The notes below the pieces were generated by a model. The model searched no databases and was not told the DNA's origin. It saw only the letters and a program-made list of their open reading frames with translations. This document shows, piece after piece, positions 46,444 through 58,032 of a stretch of 64,000 bases of DNA. A program made the translations under genes and the position numbers. This DNA comes from Dentipellis sp. KUC8613. Taxonomy: Eukaryota > Basidiomycota > Agaricomycetes > Russulales > Hericiaceae. Positions within the stretch are counted from its first letter, which is position 1; the number at the start of each line of letters is the position of its first letter. The stretch lies in NCBI GenBank assembly GCA_002286715.1, contig NSJX01000007.1:664499-728498 (forward strand), in the 5' to 3' direction.

Positions 46444-47700
46444 TCAGAAGAATAGATATGTGGTGATGAAGACGATTAGCGCGATGATAACAACGACTTG
46501 CAGTGGCACGCCTTCGGGCTGCAGAACGCCGTCCTCCACGTAAGAGCTAGCATTCGAACTGACCACAGTCGTTGCATCGTCCGACAAGGGTCTGTGTCGC
46601 CGCCTCAGCTCTGTGGGGCTCGTGCCACTGGAGGCTACTGAGCTAGGATCGGGGACCGCGGCGAGGAGAGCGCGGAGGCGCTGAATTTCGCTCTGAGCTT
46701 CCTGGTATTTCGCCTTGAGTTCGGGGTTCGGATCAACGGGCGCAGGCGCGGGCGGGGAAATTGGCACTGTAGGTGGTGTGGGAGGTGAAGGGGTATGTAC
46801 GTTCACGTTGACGACGCCGACACCACCCGAAGGTGTCTCGGCCACCGGAGCTGGACGTGAGGGCTCTTCGTGTGCCTCTTCGCGTGCGGCGCTGAAATCC
46901 GCAGGAGGTGTCGAGGTGCGAGGCAATATTGAGCTCTGCTCTGCTGTTACGTCCCCTGGATGCTGACGGACGGTGCCATACTGCCATCTAGTGGTCAGGA
47001 CAAAGCGACGAGGAGATAACTGGCTTATACTCACGGCATCATGGTTGCCATTCAGCCCAGATGAAACATTGGCGGGCGCCTCCTCCTCCTCCTCTACCGC
47101 CGTGCCTTCCGCCGGCAAATACGCCACCTTTATCTTCTGGGAGTGGATCTTGTTCGGATCGTCTCCTTCGCTTATGTTCCACTGAATGACAACATAAGTA
47201 ACCTCTTGCGTGCGATACATGCAAGCGAGCGTACGATATCTTGGACTTCCTTGTCAGGGTTGATCAGGGTGCTCTGGATCAGAAATTTGTCCTTGCACTT
47301 TGCATTCAACGGCGGTTCCTCCTTCATGGCTTGAAGCATGACTAGATGGACTGTTGGCTTCGAATTCCAGGGGAGTGTGCGAGAAGCGAACATGCATACC
47401 TTGCACCTCCACCGTCTCGCCGGGTTCAACCCTTCCCGAGTTCGGACGCACACAGTACAGCTGAAGAAGAGACATCAGAGTGGCACTGGTGTATTGGGTT
47501 TAGAAGACGCACTTTGGGAGCAGTAGTTTTGACCTTGAAGGCGACAGGCTGAGCATGAGGGTTGGAAATGGCGAGTGCGCGTTTCACGTTCTGCGTCAGG
47601 GGGCCTACGTAGCGCCGCTCAGGCGAGAAATTGGCAAAAACAAGAAGGGAGGCGTACGGTTGAACCCCAGGGTACTGCTGGGGGAGAGGTTTACAGACAT
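46444..47700 (-). CDS. VAP / Scs2 ER membrane-contact protein (MSP domain)
   Basis: Tail-anchored ER protein that recruits FFAT-motif partners at membrane contact sites. MSVNLSPSSTLGFNR (ATG 47700) splices at about 47597 to PLTQNVKRALAISNPHAQPV and AFKVKTTAPK, then LYCVRPNSGRVEPGETVEVQ and VMLQAMKEEPPLNAKCKDKF. This is the VAP consensus and FFAT-binding surface. The linker is Pro/Glu-rich; a coiled coil (PELKAKYQEAQSEIQRLRAL) precedes the C-terminal helix PLQVVVIIALIVFITTYLFF-stop (46444-46446). The full VAP architecture is present. There are about five short introns. It is divergent from the AGC kinase gene. Confidence 0.94.
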
Positions 47701-48315
47701 TTTGAAGGAACGAAAGGGGAAAGGGAGGTAGTGAGAGAGGAAGTGAGAGAGAGTGACGCTGCGGGGAGAAAGAAACGCTTTGGAGCGGAGTCTGACTGAC
47801 ATCAGCCATGTTGGCGAGGGCTTAGCCGGCCGCCGCGTTCTCTGCTCTCGTCTCCCTCATGCCTCCAGCGTGTCTGTCTTGTTCATGCTCACTCATGTAC
47901 CGCCGTTGCGCGTGCTGCGACGCCCGGCAGAATTCAATCTCATTGCTATCTTTGTTGTTGCGCTCGTATGTGTGACTACGAGACCCGTTCGTGAGACCCG
48001 TTGGCCCTGATGTGCCTCGGGCCATGCCATATATCGACTCAGAGGCCAACAGTCACTAAGTCACGGCAGACACTGTCAAATCAGAAAACTAGAAGGACTG
48101 TCGAGAGGGCTACAGGGAAGTTCGGGCGGGGAGGAATCGTGAGAAAAGGTAGGGAAATTGGCGGACATCACGACGGCCGGGTCGGCATGGGCTCTACTTG
48201 AGCTCAACTTGCCGACTTGTTGCTCTCAACTCATCTCTCTCCTCCCCATCACCGGCTCAAGGGCAAAGCTGGTCTTGCTCCTCCTTCCCTCTCCTCCATA
48301 CTCTAATTCCTAATC
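47701..48315. promoter_or_regulatory. divergent promoter region, VAP / AGC kinase
   Basis: 615 bases between start codons. Pyrimidine-rich tracts on the coding strand precede each gene: about 47701-47780 read on the minus strand and about 48230-48300 on the plus strand. They match the CT-rich leaders of filamentous fungal genes. No other element is called. Confidence 0.45.
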
Positions 48316-50343
48316 ATGCAGTCGTGGAAGCTTGGAAAGAACAAGAAGGCCACTCTTGCCGCAGCAGGTGACGATGCCGCCTCTACCCGATCCATCACGC
48401 CCACCCCATCCGACGAAAGGCCTCTTTGGCGCACGGGCATGCTCACCATCCGCGTTCTCTGGGCCGAGGGCCTCAGCCTCCCAGCTGGCACCGCCGTTCC
48501 TAGTGCTGTCCAGGCTGCGCTCTCATCCCAGCAGGCTAAGGTCGCCGCGACCATGTCTCCCTCTAGCGTGACGCAGTCGCGTCTCGTTGCTGCTGGCAAG
48601 TCGAAACGCGACAGCGTGCAGCGGACACAGTGCTGGTGGCTCCCATACCTCGTCATGGAGTTCGAGGTCAACCAGATCCTCATCACGCCTTTGGGTGGCG
48701 AGCTCGAGAAACCGCTCTACATGTATCAGGCCCACTTGTGCGTTCCGCGTTTCCTATCTTTGATGACAAACAGCTCAACCGCTCTTTAGCGACGTGTCGC
48801 GTAACTCTGAAATTTCCATCCAGTCGTATTTGCGGACGGACGAACCCAAGCGTGGCACCGATGGTGCCGACGACATGGGCAACGATATCTTCATGGGCGG
48901 CATCACATTCAGGCCAGACTTCGAGGGTCTGGGCACGCAGGACCAGTGGTACGAGCTTCAAGGTGGCGCGGGTAAGATCATGATCGGCGTTGCCTTCCAG
49001 CCAAGTTCTGTACGTACTCAGACTCGATTATTATGCACATTCGACGCTCATATGACGGCAGGGACAAACACTCAGCATCGACGACTTCGAGCTGATTACT
49101 GTCATCGGCAAGGGTAGCTTCGGGAAGGTGATGCAAGTCCGCAAGCGTGATACGCAGCGGATATATGCGCTCAAGACCATCCGCAAAGCGCATATCGTCA
49201 ACCGCAATGAGATCACGCACACGCTTGCGGAGCGACTGGTTCTTGCACGAGTGAACAATCCTTTCATCGTGCCTCTGAAATTCAGCTTCCAGTCTGAGCA
49301 GAAGCTGTACCTTGTCCTTGCGTAAGTCATCTTCGCCACTTGACCAGCTCTCCTGTCTGACTATGTCGCAGGTTCGTGAATGGCGGAGAGTTGTTCCATC
49401 ACTTGCAGAGGGAACATCGGTTCAACGAGGACCGAGCGAGGTTCTACAGTGCTGAGCTGCTTCTTGCGTTGGAGCATCTGCACGACCTCGATGTAGTATA
49501 TCGGTATGTCTTTTCCACAATGGGGCTAAATCGTCTGTCCGACCTTTTGCTCTTTAGTGACCTGAAGCCGGAGAACATCCTTCTCGACTACACAGGCCAC
49601 ATTGCGTTGTGTGACTTCGGACTGTGCAAGATTAACATGAAAGACAACGATATGACTAACACGTTCTGCGGAACACCGGAATACCTGGCGCCGGAAATCC
49701 TGACTGGTTCAGGATACAGTGAGTCTTTTCATGCGCAGCCATCATAACAGGCAGCTGATTGTTGGGCATAGACCGCACCATCGACTGGTGGACTCTTGGC
49801 GTGCTGTTGTACGAGATGCTTTCTGGCTTGCCTCCTTTTTACGATGGTGAGCCACAGCGCTTTATGATCGAGTGTCTTCACTAATTTATGTCTATGCGTG
49901 CAGAGTCTACGGACAAGATGTATGAGAAGATTCTCCAGGATCCTCTCGTATTCGGCGACGAGATTGGCTCGAAAGCGCGCTCTATCCTCACCGGTCTCCT
50001 CACTCGCGATCCTACGCAGCGCCTGGGTGTGAATGGTGCGGATGAGATCAAGAGGCACCCATTCTTTGAGAAGATCGACTGGAAGGCCCTGCTTGCGAAG
50101 AAGATCCAGCCGCCTTTCAAGCCCAGCGTGTCTAGCCCCGTGGACGTGTCGAATTTCGACACAGTATTCACGGCTGAGGCGCCCCTGGACTCGGTTGTTG
50201 AGGGATCTCAGCTCTCGCAGACCGTCCAGGCCCAGTTCGCAGGTGCGCGTGGTCATTTCGTGTCGTGTGTGCTGCAGTTGCTAACGACCTCGGGATTAGG
50301 ATTCTCCTACGACGGAAGCAACATGCCCGTCAGCCCCGTTTGA
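48316..50343 (+). CDS. AGC-family protein kinase, Ypk1/Gad8 type
   Basis: The N-terminal C2-like region reads [38 protein letters not shown] and [16 protein letters not shown]. The kinase domain has the glycine loop [11 protein letters not shown], the lysine in [12 protein letters not shown] and the catalytic loop [20 protein letters not shown] and the PDK1-site activation loop [16 protein letters not shown] are intact. The AGC tail is [20 protein letters not shown] and ends in a hydrophobic motif FAGFSYDG, where the Ser is the residue class phosphorylated by TORC2. The C2 plus kinase layout is that of S. pombe Gad8 and yeast Ypk1, which control sphingolipid, endocytosis and stress responses. 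Stop 50341-50343; about six short introns. Confidence 0.93.
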
Positions 50344-50670
50344 TTTGTCACATCTATACACATAGCCCGGCACTCCTTCTCGCATGACTGTCGTTCGTTG
50401 TGGCCCCTCATCTCCTATCTGATACCATATGGAATTCGTATATTAGTGTTTTGCTGCGTTATCTTCGCTTTGTTCGCTCCCTCTTCGTTCTACATATCTC
50501 ATCACTTTCTTTAATCTAGCCTGCACATATTGCATCACCACCTAGTCGACGCTCGTTTGGTTTATATAGCGGATCATTGGATAACATGGTCTTTTCTCGT
50601 CTGTGCCCTCCTTTCTTGGTGTGTTTATTTCGTGATCATCAGTGGTATAATATTCCTGGACGGGTACAGT
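50344..50670. other. convergent 3' region
   Basis: 327 bases between the stops of the AGC kinase and the permease. It is T-rich and consistent with 3' UTRs. No gene or RNA is recognised. Confidence 0.4.
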
Positions 50671-53521
50671 CTACACAATCCAATAGAACAGCCTCCAACC
50701 CCACCGGAACTTGCCCGCGAGCCTGCGATTGCGCTCCTCATCATCTCTCTTGTCCTCCTCTTCGTCGTCGTGCTCATCTCGCCGCAGGTCGACAACATTA
50801 CCATCCACACTGTCATTGTACCACCACACACGCTGCTTCTTGTCCTTGTCCAGCCCGTCGTCTGTGGGCGAGAGCGACGGCGACGGCAGGGCGACGGACA
50901 GCGGCTCGGGCCTGCGGATGAGCATCCACAGCACGTACATCACGATCATCACGGGGATCTCAATATAGAACGACACGAAGTCGACGGCGGAGAACGTCGG
51001 CGCGAACGAGGACCAGCCCTGGACTGAATTTCATAACAGGTCAGTCAAAGCCCTGACACGGGCAATGGAACCGCGCACGTACTCAGGATGAGCGCTGCGG
51101 TGGTGATGACCTAGGAACGCGGAACGCGACACGCGGTGTGTCAGACAACGGTACGGAGGGAGATACGCAGGCATGCTGCAGCGCACGCACCACAAACGGA
51201 GGGCCCCATCCCCACGTCCACCGCGCCCGGAACTTCATTTCCTCAAGCGGGCGTCCTTGCTGGACCCACGCCCTGCGGAAGCGCCACGATGCCAGCCCGA
51301 TGGACAGCCATGCGATCTGCGACGGGGATCAGCATAGGTTCTCGTCGTTCTCTGCGCTAGAGCGAAGACAACAGCGTAGGCAGAGGTGTGGACGGACCTG
51401 GTTGGACACGCCGACGAGGTTCTGCAGCCAGCTCCACAGCTGGCCGCTGCCGATGAAGCTGCTGCCGAAGCAGAGGATGCTGATGCTGCTCGTGCCCAGC
51501 AGCGCGAAGAGCGGTACGCCGTGCCGTGTCGTCCACGCGAAGATCGCGGGCGCCTGCCGGGTGGGCGACGTCGACGCGAGGCCGTACAGCACGCGCGTTC
51601 CTGCGAAGAGTGCATGGTTTCCGGCGGAGATGACAGAGGTCAGGATGACTGCATTCATGAAGGACGCGGCGACGTCTGCGTTGCACGGGAGCCGAGATTA
51701 GGATGCTGTTAGCTGGAAAAGGAAAGGTAGAGCAAGACTGCGCACTGGAGCCGACTTCTTTGAAGACGATGGTAAAGGGGGAGGTGGTGGTTGTCTTGTT
51801 AGAGAGATTTGGGTAGGTCCAGGGGACTGGCGCGAGGGCGTGAGCTGCTGGTATCGGAACAAGCTATTGGGAACGAACCGTTCAACCCGATGAGTAGGAT
51901 ACTCAAAATATAGAAGAGCAAGATCCTGCGCGTTCGCGTGTCAGTTGAGTCCGGTGAAGGGTAATGGTTGTGCAACGTACCGCCAGAATACAAATTTGAC
52001 GACTCGCGGCATGTTTTTTGTGGGGTTCTTCGTCTCTCCGGCGGTGATACCCAGAGACTCTGTGCCGCCATCTGCGTAGACATTGAATACCACATATGAT
52101 AGCATTATAGACCGACTTACAGGCGAAGCTAGCAGTGACAAACACGCGTGCAAATCCTCCAAAGCCGCCTACAAACGGAGCACCGGGGATCCTCCAATTG
52201 CTTCCTCCGATGTAGCGGTGTTCGTGATTCACGCCCGCGTTTACGATTATGCCAATAATGATAAACACTACAATTGTAGCAACCTTCAGGGATGCTAGCC
52301 AATATTCTGGGCAGAGAATCCTGTCAGCGACCGTATGCGGCCATCCGTGTATCTGCGACGTACCCAGTTCGCCGTACGCCCGGACATGTATAGAATTAAC
52401 GGCGACGAGGAAGACCCATAAGACCAGACTGATTATCCACGGATGAGGTACGTTCCAAAAACCAAGTACAAGTTGTGCGGCGGTAAGATCGGAAGCCACC
52501 GAGATGGCATCATTAAACCAGTAGTTCCAAGACAGAGCAAATCCGTAAGAGGGCGAGAAAAAACGGGTGGCATATGCATTAAAGGAACCTGTAACAAGGG
52601 GAATCGCAAATCAGCAAAAATCGGCAACAGACGGATCGAAGGCGTTCGAAACCACTGCGCTGCGCGGAAAAAGGAAGGAACGACTTCTGGGAGAGGATTG
52701 CGCCCAGAGCATGAGAACACAGATCTGCGCGTGGGCCGCAGAAATGTCCCCAACGGATATCTCCAGATACCATTGACACGCATGGAAGCAGGAAATATTC
52801 CTAACTGGGAAGAAGTGGTATGATAGTTTCGAGCGCTGTGAAACGCAGCACGATAGCATCGGCTCCAGTGCCGCTGAAGACGCGACATCTCGTATTGACC
52901 GGACGCCGGAATCGGCCTCGAGGCAGAGCCTGTGCGCTGTCAAGGATGAAAGTAGTCGGGTTTCGCGAAGTCATGCGCTCTCGGTCTGCCTCTCAGGGCA
53001 ACCAAAGATAAGACGCGAACTTGTACAGGGTTCTCGCGGCGCAATGAGGCAGGCCTTGGAAAAGAGAAGGCTGTGGAGTGGGACAAGGCGGGGAACTCAC
53101 CTGCTACGGGGTATTGAGTCGCCATTTCTCCGAGAAGAAGGAGAGTGACATAGACAATGAAGCCGACGATGGCATAGCAAATGAGCATGCTGGCGGGGCC
53201 GCCCTCTGCAAGGGACTTGCCAGTCCCCAGGAAGAGGCCAGTGCCGATGGTGCCAGCAATGGCGATCATCTGCACCTGGCGCGAGGACAGGCCGCGGTGA
53301 AGAGAGCCTGTCATCTTGTCAATAGGAGGGACAGGAAGAGCACCAACAGGAGTAGAGGATGCGTCCAGGTCGTCCTCTGGCTGGCCATGGCTCTGATATT
53401 GTTGCACATGGAGCTGAAAATGCGCCTGGGGATCAATTGTGCCATAGTTGTTGTCGACGGTGCGATCAAGCCCAGTGCGGGGTAGAAGGGGCGCCGACTG
53501 TTGCTCGGCTGATGCGACCAT
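50671..53521 (-). CDS. amino-acid permease (yeast AAT/APC family)
   Basis: Plasma-membrane proton-coupled amino-acid transporter with about 12 helices. The cytosolic N-terminus (MVASAEQQSAPLLPRTGLDR) precedes helix 1 with the signature RQVQMIAIAGTIGTGLFLGT. Then ICYAIVGFIVYVTLLLLGEM, SFNAYATRFFSPSYGFALSW, NYWFNDAISVASDLTAAQLV, WIISLVLWVFLVAVNSIHVR, KVATIVVFIIIGIIVNAGVN and GGFARVFVTASFAYGGTESL follow. The conserved GITAGETKNPTKNMPRVVK loop is also present. Later helices include MNAVILTSVISAGNHALFAG. The tail is acidic (DEHDDEEEDKRDDEERNRR) and ends GWRLFYWIV-stop (50671-50673). The ATG at 53521 is the first; an upstream in-frame codon is GTG. One intron (52589-53100) is about ten times longer than its neighbours. 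The substrate range is unknown. Confidence 0.93.
52589..53100 (-). other. unusually long intron (512 bases) in the permease gene
   Basis: The upstream exon ends in ATQYPVAG at 53101 with a GTGAGT donor. The next exon starts at 52588 after TTACAG and resumes SFNAYATRFFSP. Protein continuity across the gap is what the family predicts, so the insertion is intronic. Frames inside are short and show no recognisable domain. Confidence 0.75.
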
Positions 53522-53706
53522 GCTGCCCACTCTCCTGAATCAATGCGCATGCAGCCAAGCGGGCTCGTCGTTGCCACTTGGATTTCATCGTCTGCTGCGA
53601 CCAGCGTTTTGCGTCGCCGGAGCAGACGATTGCGCAACCACTCGACGGCCTTCACTCAAGCTGACTCAGCCGTGTCATCACACTCAGCCTCTTGCTCCCG
53701 TCTCTC
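53522..53706. promoter_or_regulatory. compact divergent promoter
   Basis: Only 185 bases separate the ATG of the permease (leftward) from that of the G-patch protein (rightward), so the two promoters must overlap. Confidence 0.5.
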
Positions 53707-54897
53707 ATGGCTACCGTCGCACATACCATTCGTTCTGACTATGATCCTGCCGTAGATCGCGCACGTCTCCAGCGCGAGACCGGCCAAACTCCAGACGAGC
53801 CCGTGGAAGGTCCGGAGGAGGACTCGTGGCAGACCGAGTCTTCATTTGGTCCGCGACGCCGTCTTGCGAATGCACCTCATTTCGTCCCTGCTACAATATC
53901 GTTTGACGAATGGGGCTCTGCTCTTACTTCTACTCAGGACACTCCTACCCCCAGCATCAGTGACAGCCGACCAGAAGTTGCAGGTTGGTATAGGTCCTTG
54001 ACGAAACAAGCTCACATTGACTTGGGCAGTACCTCGACTCTTCCTCATGCATCTACTAGCGCACCCCCACCCATAGCCACACCCTCTGCGCACCATGCCT
54101 CATATCGTCCGCCAAAACGACGGAAAGAGCGCGACTGGTTCATCAGTCGTGCGCTCTCATCTGGCCCAGCTTCTGCCCCTCCCACCCCCGCACCCACTTC
54201 TACTCTCGCCGACATTCTTTCTCGCGATCCACCGGCCGAGAAGCCGCTCAGGCCTCCTGTCTTCCTCCATCTAGGCCCTTCCAACAAAGGCTGGGAAATG
54301 TTGCAGAACCGTGGGTGGAGCGAGGGAGAAGGCCTTGGGAAGGGCGTAGAGAGACGGGCTGACGCGGAGCGTGTCGCCCAACCATCACCTCCACCAGCAC
54401 CACGCGCCTCAGCCCGTCCGGTCGTTCGGATCAAACAGCAAGAAGTGCAGCTTGATGACGATATCGTCGAGGTCAGGCAGGCACAGGTAATCGATCTCAC
54501 CCTGTCGGATTCCGAGAACGACAACGAGGACGCCGACGAAGATCTGGATGCCGACGGTGCTCGCCCATCTTCCGCTTCTCTCGTAGCGCAGCCCCCGGCT
54601 GTTCTGGGCGCCCCTCATGACGCATCGTCCACCCAAACCGCGCTTCTGACGCCGATACCCACTGTACTCAAGTCGGATCGCCTCGGCATTGGCCTCAAGG
54701 CGAAGACCGAAGGCCCGTACAGAGCGTCTGTCAAACGCGTTACGCACAACGCGGCGGCCCTGGCTGCGCATGTCAAAGCAAGCGAGGATCTCCGACGTCG
54801 ACAAAAGCTGGTGGGCAGGGGCAAAAGGGGGTTTGAAAGGAACGAAAAGATCGAACGACAAAGGCGGCAGGACCTCATGGCGTATTTGAATCACTAA
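53707..54897 (+). CDS. G-patch domain protein, intronless
   Basis: A single exon encodes about 396 residues from ATG 53707 (MATVAHTIRSDYDPAVDRAR) to YLNH-stop. The G-patch lies in the middle: GWEMLQNRGWSEGEGLGKGV. G-patch proteins usually activate DEAH helicases in splicing or ribosome biogenesis. N-terminal to it is Ser/Pro-rich disorder (PTPAPTSTLADILSRDPPAE) and a basic patch RPPKRRKERDW. C-terminal to it are an acidic stretch (NDNEDADEDLDADGA), SDRLGIGLKAK, then a helical basic end KRVTHNAAALAAHVKASEDL with GRGKRGFERNEKIERQRRQD. The C-terminal KRVTH block recurs in a fungal/animal G-patch subgroup as I recall it. The exact orthologue is not identified. Confidence 0.85.
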   Translation: MATVAHTIRSDYDPAVDRARLQRETGQTPDEPVEGPEEDSWQTESSFGPRRRLANAPHFVPATISFDEWGSALTSTQDTPTPSISDSRPEVAGWYRSLTKQAHIDLGSTSTLPHASTSAPPPIATPSAHHASYRPPKRRKERDWFISRALSSGPASAPPTPAPTSTLADILSRDPPAEKPLRPPVFLHLGPSNKGWEMLQNRGWSEGEGLGKGVERRADAERVAQPSPPPAPRASARPVVRIKQQEVQLDDDIVEVRQAQVIDLTLSDSENDNEDADEDLDADGARPSSASLVAQPPAVLGAPHDASSTQTALLTPIPTVLKSDRLGIGLKAKTEGPYRASVKRVTHNAAALAAHVKASEDLRRRQKLVGRGKRGFERNEKIERQRRQDLMAYLNH

Positions 54898-55306
54898 TAC
54901 CCAAAGATTTCTTTTGATTTCTACGATCTCACTAGTACTACGCGCGGACGCATGCTTTTGTACGGAATGGAGTCGGGAGGCGGCCTTTGCAGTTCATTTG
55001 TACGTATAGATACATCAATACACATGAAAAAATGCAGGAAAACAGTGAAGAGCATGTAGCACAGCTGGAAGCTTGGGGCGACAACACTAAAGAGGTTCAA
55101 CGAAGATGAAGCATCTATACCTCGTACACATAAAATAGTCAATTGTTTCGAAACCGTGGTATTGGTATTGAGGAGAATTGAATGAGGGTATACTAGATTA
55201 CAGCAAATCGGTGGTCCTCCCTCGCGCATGGACGTCCGAAGAAATTGTAGAATACTTACATGGTTGAATTCGTAGATGTTGATAATGGTTACTTCGTGCA
55301 TATGCC
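54898..55306. other. convergent 3' region
   Basis: 409 bases between the stops of the G-patch and F-box-like genes. AT-rich, no coding signal on either strand. Confidence 0.4.
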
Positions 55307-57292
55307 TTATGAGAAAGGTGGGTCTTCCCAAGGCCCTCGTGGCGAGTCGCATTTCACCTCCGCGACGTACATCCGCAGCCACTGCACCATCTCCTTGCTG
55401 ATCTGGTGGCAGCGCGTCAGGTCCACGCACTTCAGCCGCTGTGGCCATACCAGCGGGACGGAAGTATTAGGCGGGGCAGAGAGAGATCGGCTGTGAGATG
55501 GGGTGTGTGGTAAAGGGGAGGACGATCTGGTCCTAGGGTGATGCGGATGGCGGAGGTTGGCGGCGACAGAGGCGGAGTAGACTGTCGGGGCTGGAAGGGT
55601 GACTTGGGGAGGCGCGGCCTGGCGTGGATAGGCACGAACATGGGCGGGTAAACGGGATTCGACGAAGGTGCGAAGCGCGTCCCAGTCGAGTGAAGTGCAT
55701 CCGTCGAGGTTCAGGGTGTCGAGTTTCGGACATATCCACGACTGGGCAACGGCAGGTGCCGATAGTCCCTGTTTCAGCAGTGATCAGTAGTAGATTCAAC
55801 GCAGATAAGTCCCAGAACGTACCTTCAAGAGATTCGATGACGCATCCTCCACGTCGACCAATTCAAGCGTCGTCAGTGACGAAATGCGGCCAAGAAGCTT
55901 GACAAGCTCTAGCTCGTTGAAAAACGAAGCTTCAATCCGCAAATGTCGCAGGGGAAGAGATGTCAGAGATTGGCGCTTGAGATGGTGAAGAACGGGCGTC
56001 ACGTTGTCCATGTAGCACAGATCCATCCTTTCCAGTGCTGGGAATAGCAGCTGACTGAGAATCGTCCGCGTGCGATGGATCCCTGCGTAATAGAAAGACG
56101 CCTTGGTAAGACGTGGAAGGTGGATCGTGTGGGAGGGATATCTCTTGTCGTGGTGGTGCTCGGGGTCATATGCTGAGCATGTCTCTGCATCGACATCGGA
56201 CATGTTCCGCAAGATGAGCTCTTCCAACTGGGGAGACGCGCGCAAGATCTCAAGACAGACGGATATAGAAGGCGAAAACCCGTTCCAATACCCACCCAGC
56301 TCCAGGACACGTAACCCGCTGACCGCACTGACATCCCAACCAAAGTTGAATGAACTGAAAGAGCAGCTACGTAGGCGCGGCGCCTTGCCGAGGAACAGGG
56401 GCAGAGGCGGAGATGCGTAGTGATCGTCCTGCATGGATTGATGAATGCGGATCTGCAAGACCTCCAACAAAGGAGCCTCTTGTTGGCAGCGTTTGAGAGC
56501 AGCGTGCGCCTGAGGCCGAGTGGGGACCATAAGACGGAACGACTTCCATCTCCATATTGATGGCCACAGCAAATCCATGGCGTGGATGACAGTCTCCGTG
56601 GTCGAAAGCCCGCACTCCATCTTCGGCGAAAAGTTGATGCAGACGTCCAGAGACACAGACTTTGACCGCGACAAGTTCCGCTTCGCCTTCTCTAGCGAAT
56701 CGTGGTTTCCGACCACAATCCGCGACCAGAGCACCGGCGTACTGGCTGCGACCTCTGACCAGTAGCGGCAGACGAGCATGATGTTGGACAACATCACCGG
56801 ATCTTCCTCCATCTCCAGCACTCCAATAGTAAAGATGGTAGCCAGCAGCTCGCTCGGCAGACGCTGAATAGGGACTTGCAGGCGAACTGCCAGCGCCAGC
56901 TGGGACTCTAGCCGCTCCTGCTTGTTCTTCATCTCTGCAATCTCCAGCTCCAAAGAGGAAAGAGCTTGCCGGAGGTGTGGGATCGACTTTTCCTTCGCGC
57001 TGCTCGAGACCGGAGCATGCGTGGCCGGAATATTGTAGGTGTAGAGATCCTGCGAGACCGTCGTGCCAGACCCTCTGCCCAGCGAGACGCTAGTCGCGCC
57101 TTTCGACCTCGTGAACACGTCGGCAGGAATTCGGCCACGCGACGGTCGAGACAAAGACGTAGGGGGCGTCGCGTGTGATGGGGTGTCCTTCGTCCTCGAT
57201 GTCACAATTGGATCGTCGCGTGCAGCTGCTGCGAACGCCATCGCATCAGGTCCTATGCCCAAAGAAGAATAAATAAGGGGGGATCGAGGCAT
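55307..57292 (-). CDS. F-box-like protein with leucine-rich region
   Basis: A coiled coil (LRQALSSLELEIAEMKNKQE) runs directly into an F-box-like motif, IQRLPSELLATIFTIGVLEM ... MLVCRYWSEVAASTPVLWSR. This arrangement is massively expanded in Agaricomycetes. About 300 residues of leucine-rich repeat-like sequence follow (LRSCSFSSFNFGWDVSAVSG, LRVLELGGYWNGF, SPQLEELILRNMSDVDAETC, LPLRHLRIEASFFNELELVK). The large exon joins at about 55822 to GLSAPAVAQSWICPKLDTLN and LKCVDLTRCHQISKEMVQWL, ending WEDPPFS-stop (55307-55309). It is probably a substrate adaptor of an SCF ligase; the target is unknown. The ATG at 57292 (MPRSPLIYSSLGIGPD) is preferred. The frame continues upstream to 57415 without an ATG, so an extra 5' exon is possible. 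Confidence 0.82.
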
Positions 57293-58032
57293 AATAGAGG
57301 CGAGTGTGGGGGGTGGGGAAAGCGAGGTCTTGTAGTCGGCTGGAGACGTCGTCCTCTGCTGGCACGTAGATGGACTAGTCGGTCTCGCTAGCTCGATATG
57401 GCGCGCAACAGACACGATACCACCGAAATCCTGTTCAACCTGAAACAGGACCTACGCACGGCCACGACAAAGGTTACTCCGATGCTATCGATGGTGAGAG
57501 GAGAGTCGGGTGCGCACCTGAGGGGCCTTTGATCATCGTCTGCGAGCTGGTATGGGCGGGCGGGGACGGAGGGAGGGAGGGGCGCGGGCAGTTTATGTAG
57601 TCCGACGAATCTCACGATGATAAAGACAAGTGGTTGGGATTGAGCCTTCCGTGTTTATGGCATGCACGAGGCCGACAGCATGTCTCACTTCGAGCGGGGC
57701 AACCATAGGGAAGCGCCTGAGGGTGACCTGCAACGTGGGTCGTCGCAATGGGACGGACTGAACACGAGGAGGGGAACGAGGCAGATGCGAGCAAAGTTCA
57801 TGATTACTCCCTTTCTTCCCGAGCGCAAACACTCCCAAGCGGCCGCTGCCCCGGTCCTTTCGTGCCTAACAGGCAAGGACATCTATGGTCCAAACACACC
57901 TTATCTGTCTCAGAATACACCCATGTCTGCGATTTTCATCTCGGCGCTATCAACTGATCTCAAAAGCTTGTGCTCGCCCTCACGCCAAAACATGAGGCAC
58001 AGAGTTCAATCTCCGGCCCGATTCTAAGTATT
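57293..58032. other. intergenic region
   Basis: About 740 bases between the F-box-like start and the PQ-loop stop. It may include an unplaced 5' exon of the F-box gene (57400-57600) and certainly its promoter. Open frames on the plus strand (57662-58027) lack any family motif. Confidence 0.35.

Noticed and set aside
51138..51712. Plus-strand frames of over 100 codons
   Set aside because: Antisense to transmembrane exons of the amino-acid permease.
57662..58027. Plus-strand frame of 121 codons between the F-box-like and PQ-loop genes
   Set aside because: No motif, no splice logic, and overlapped by other short frames.
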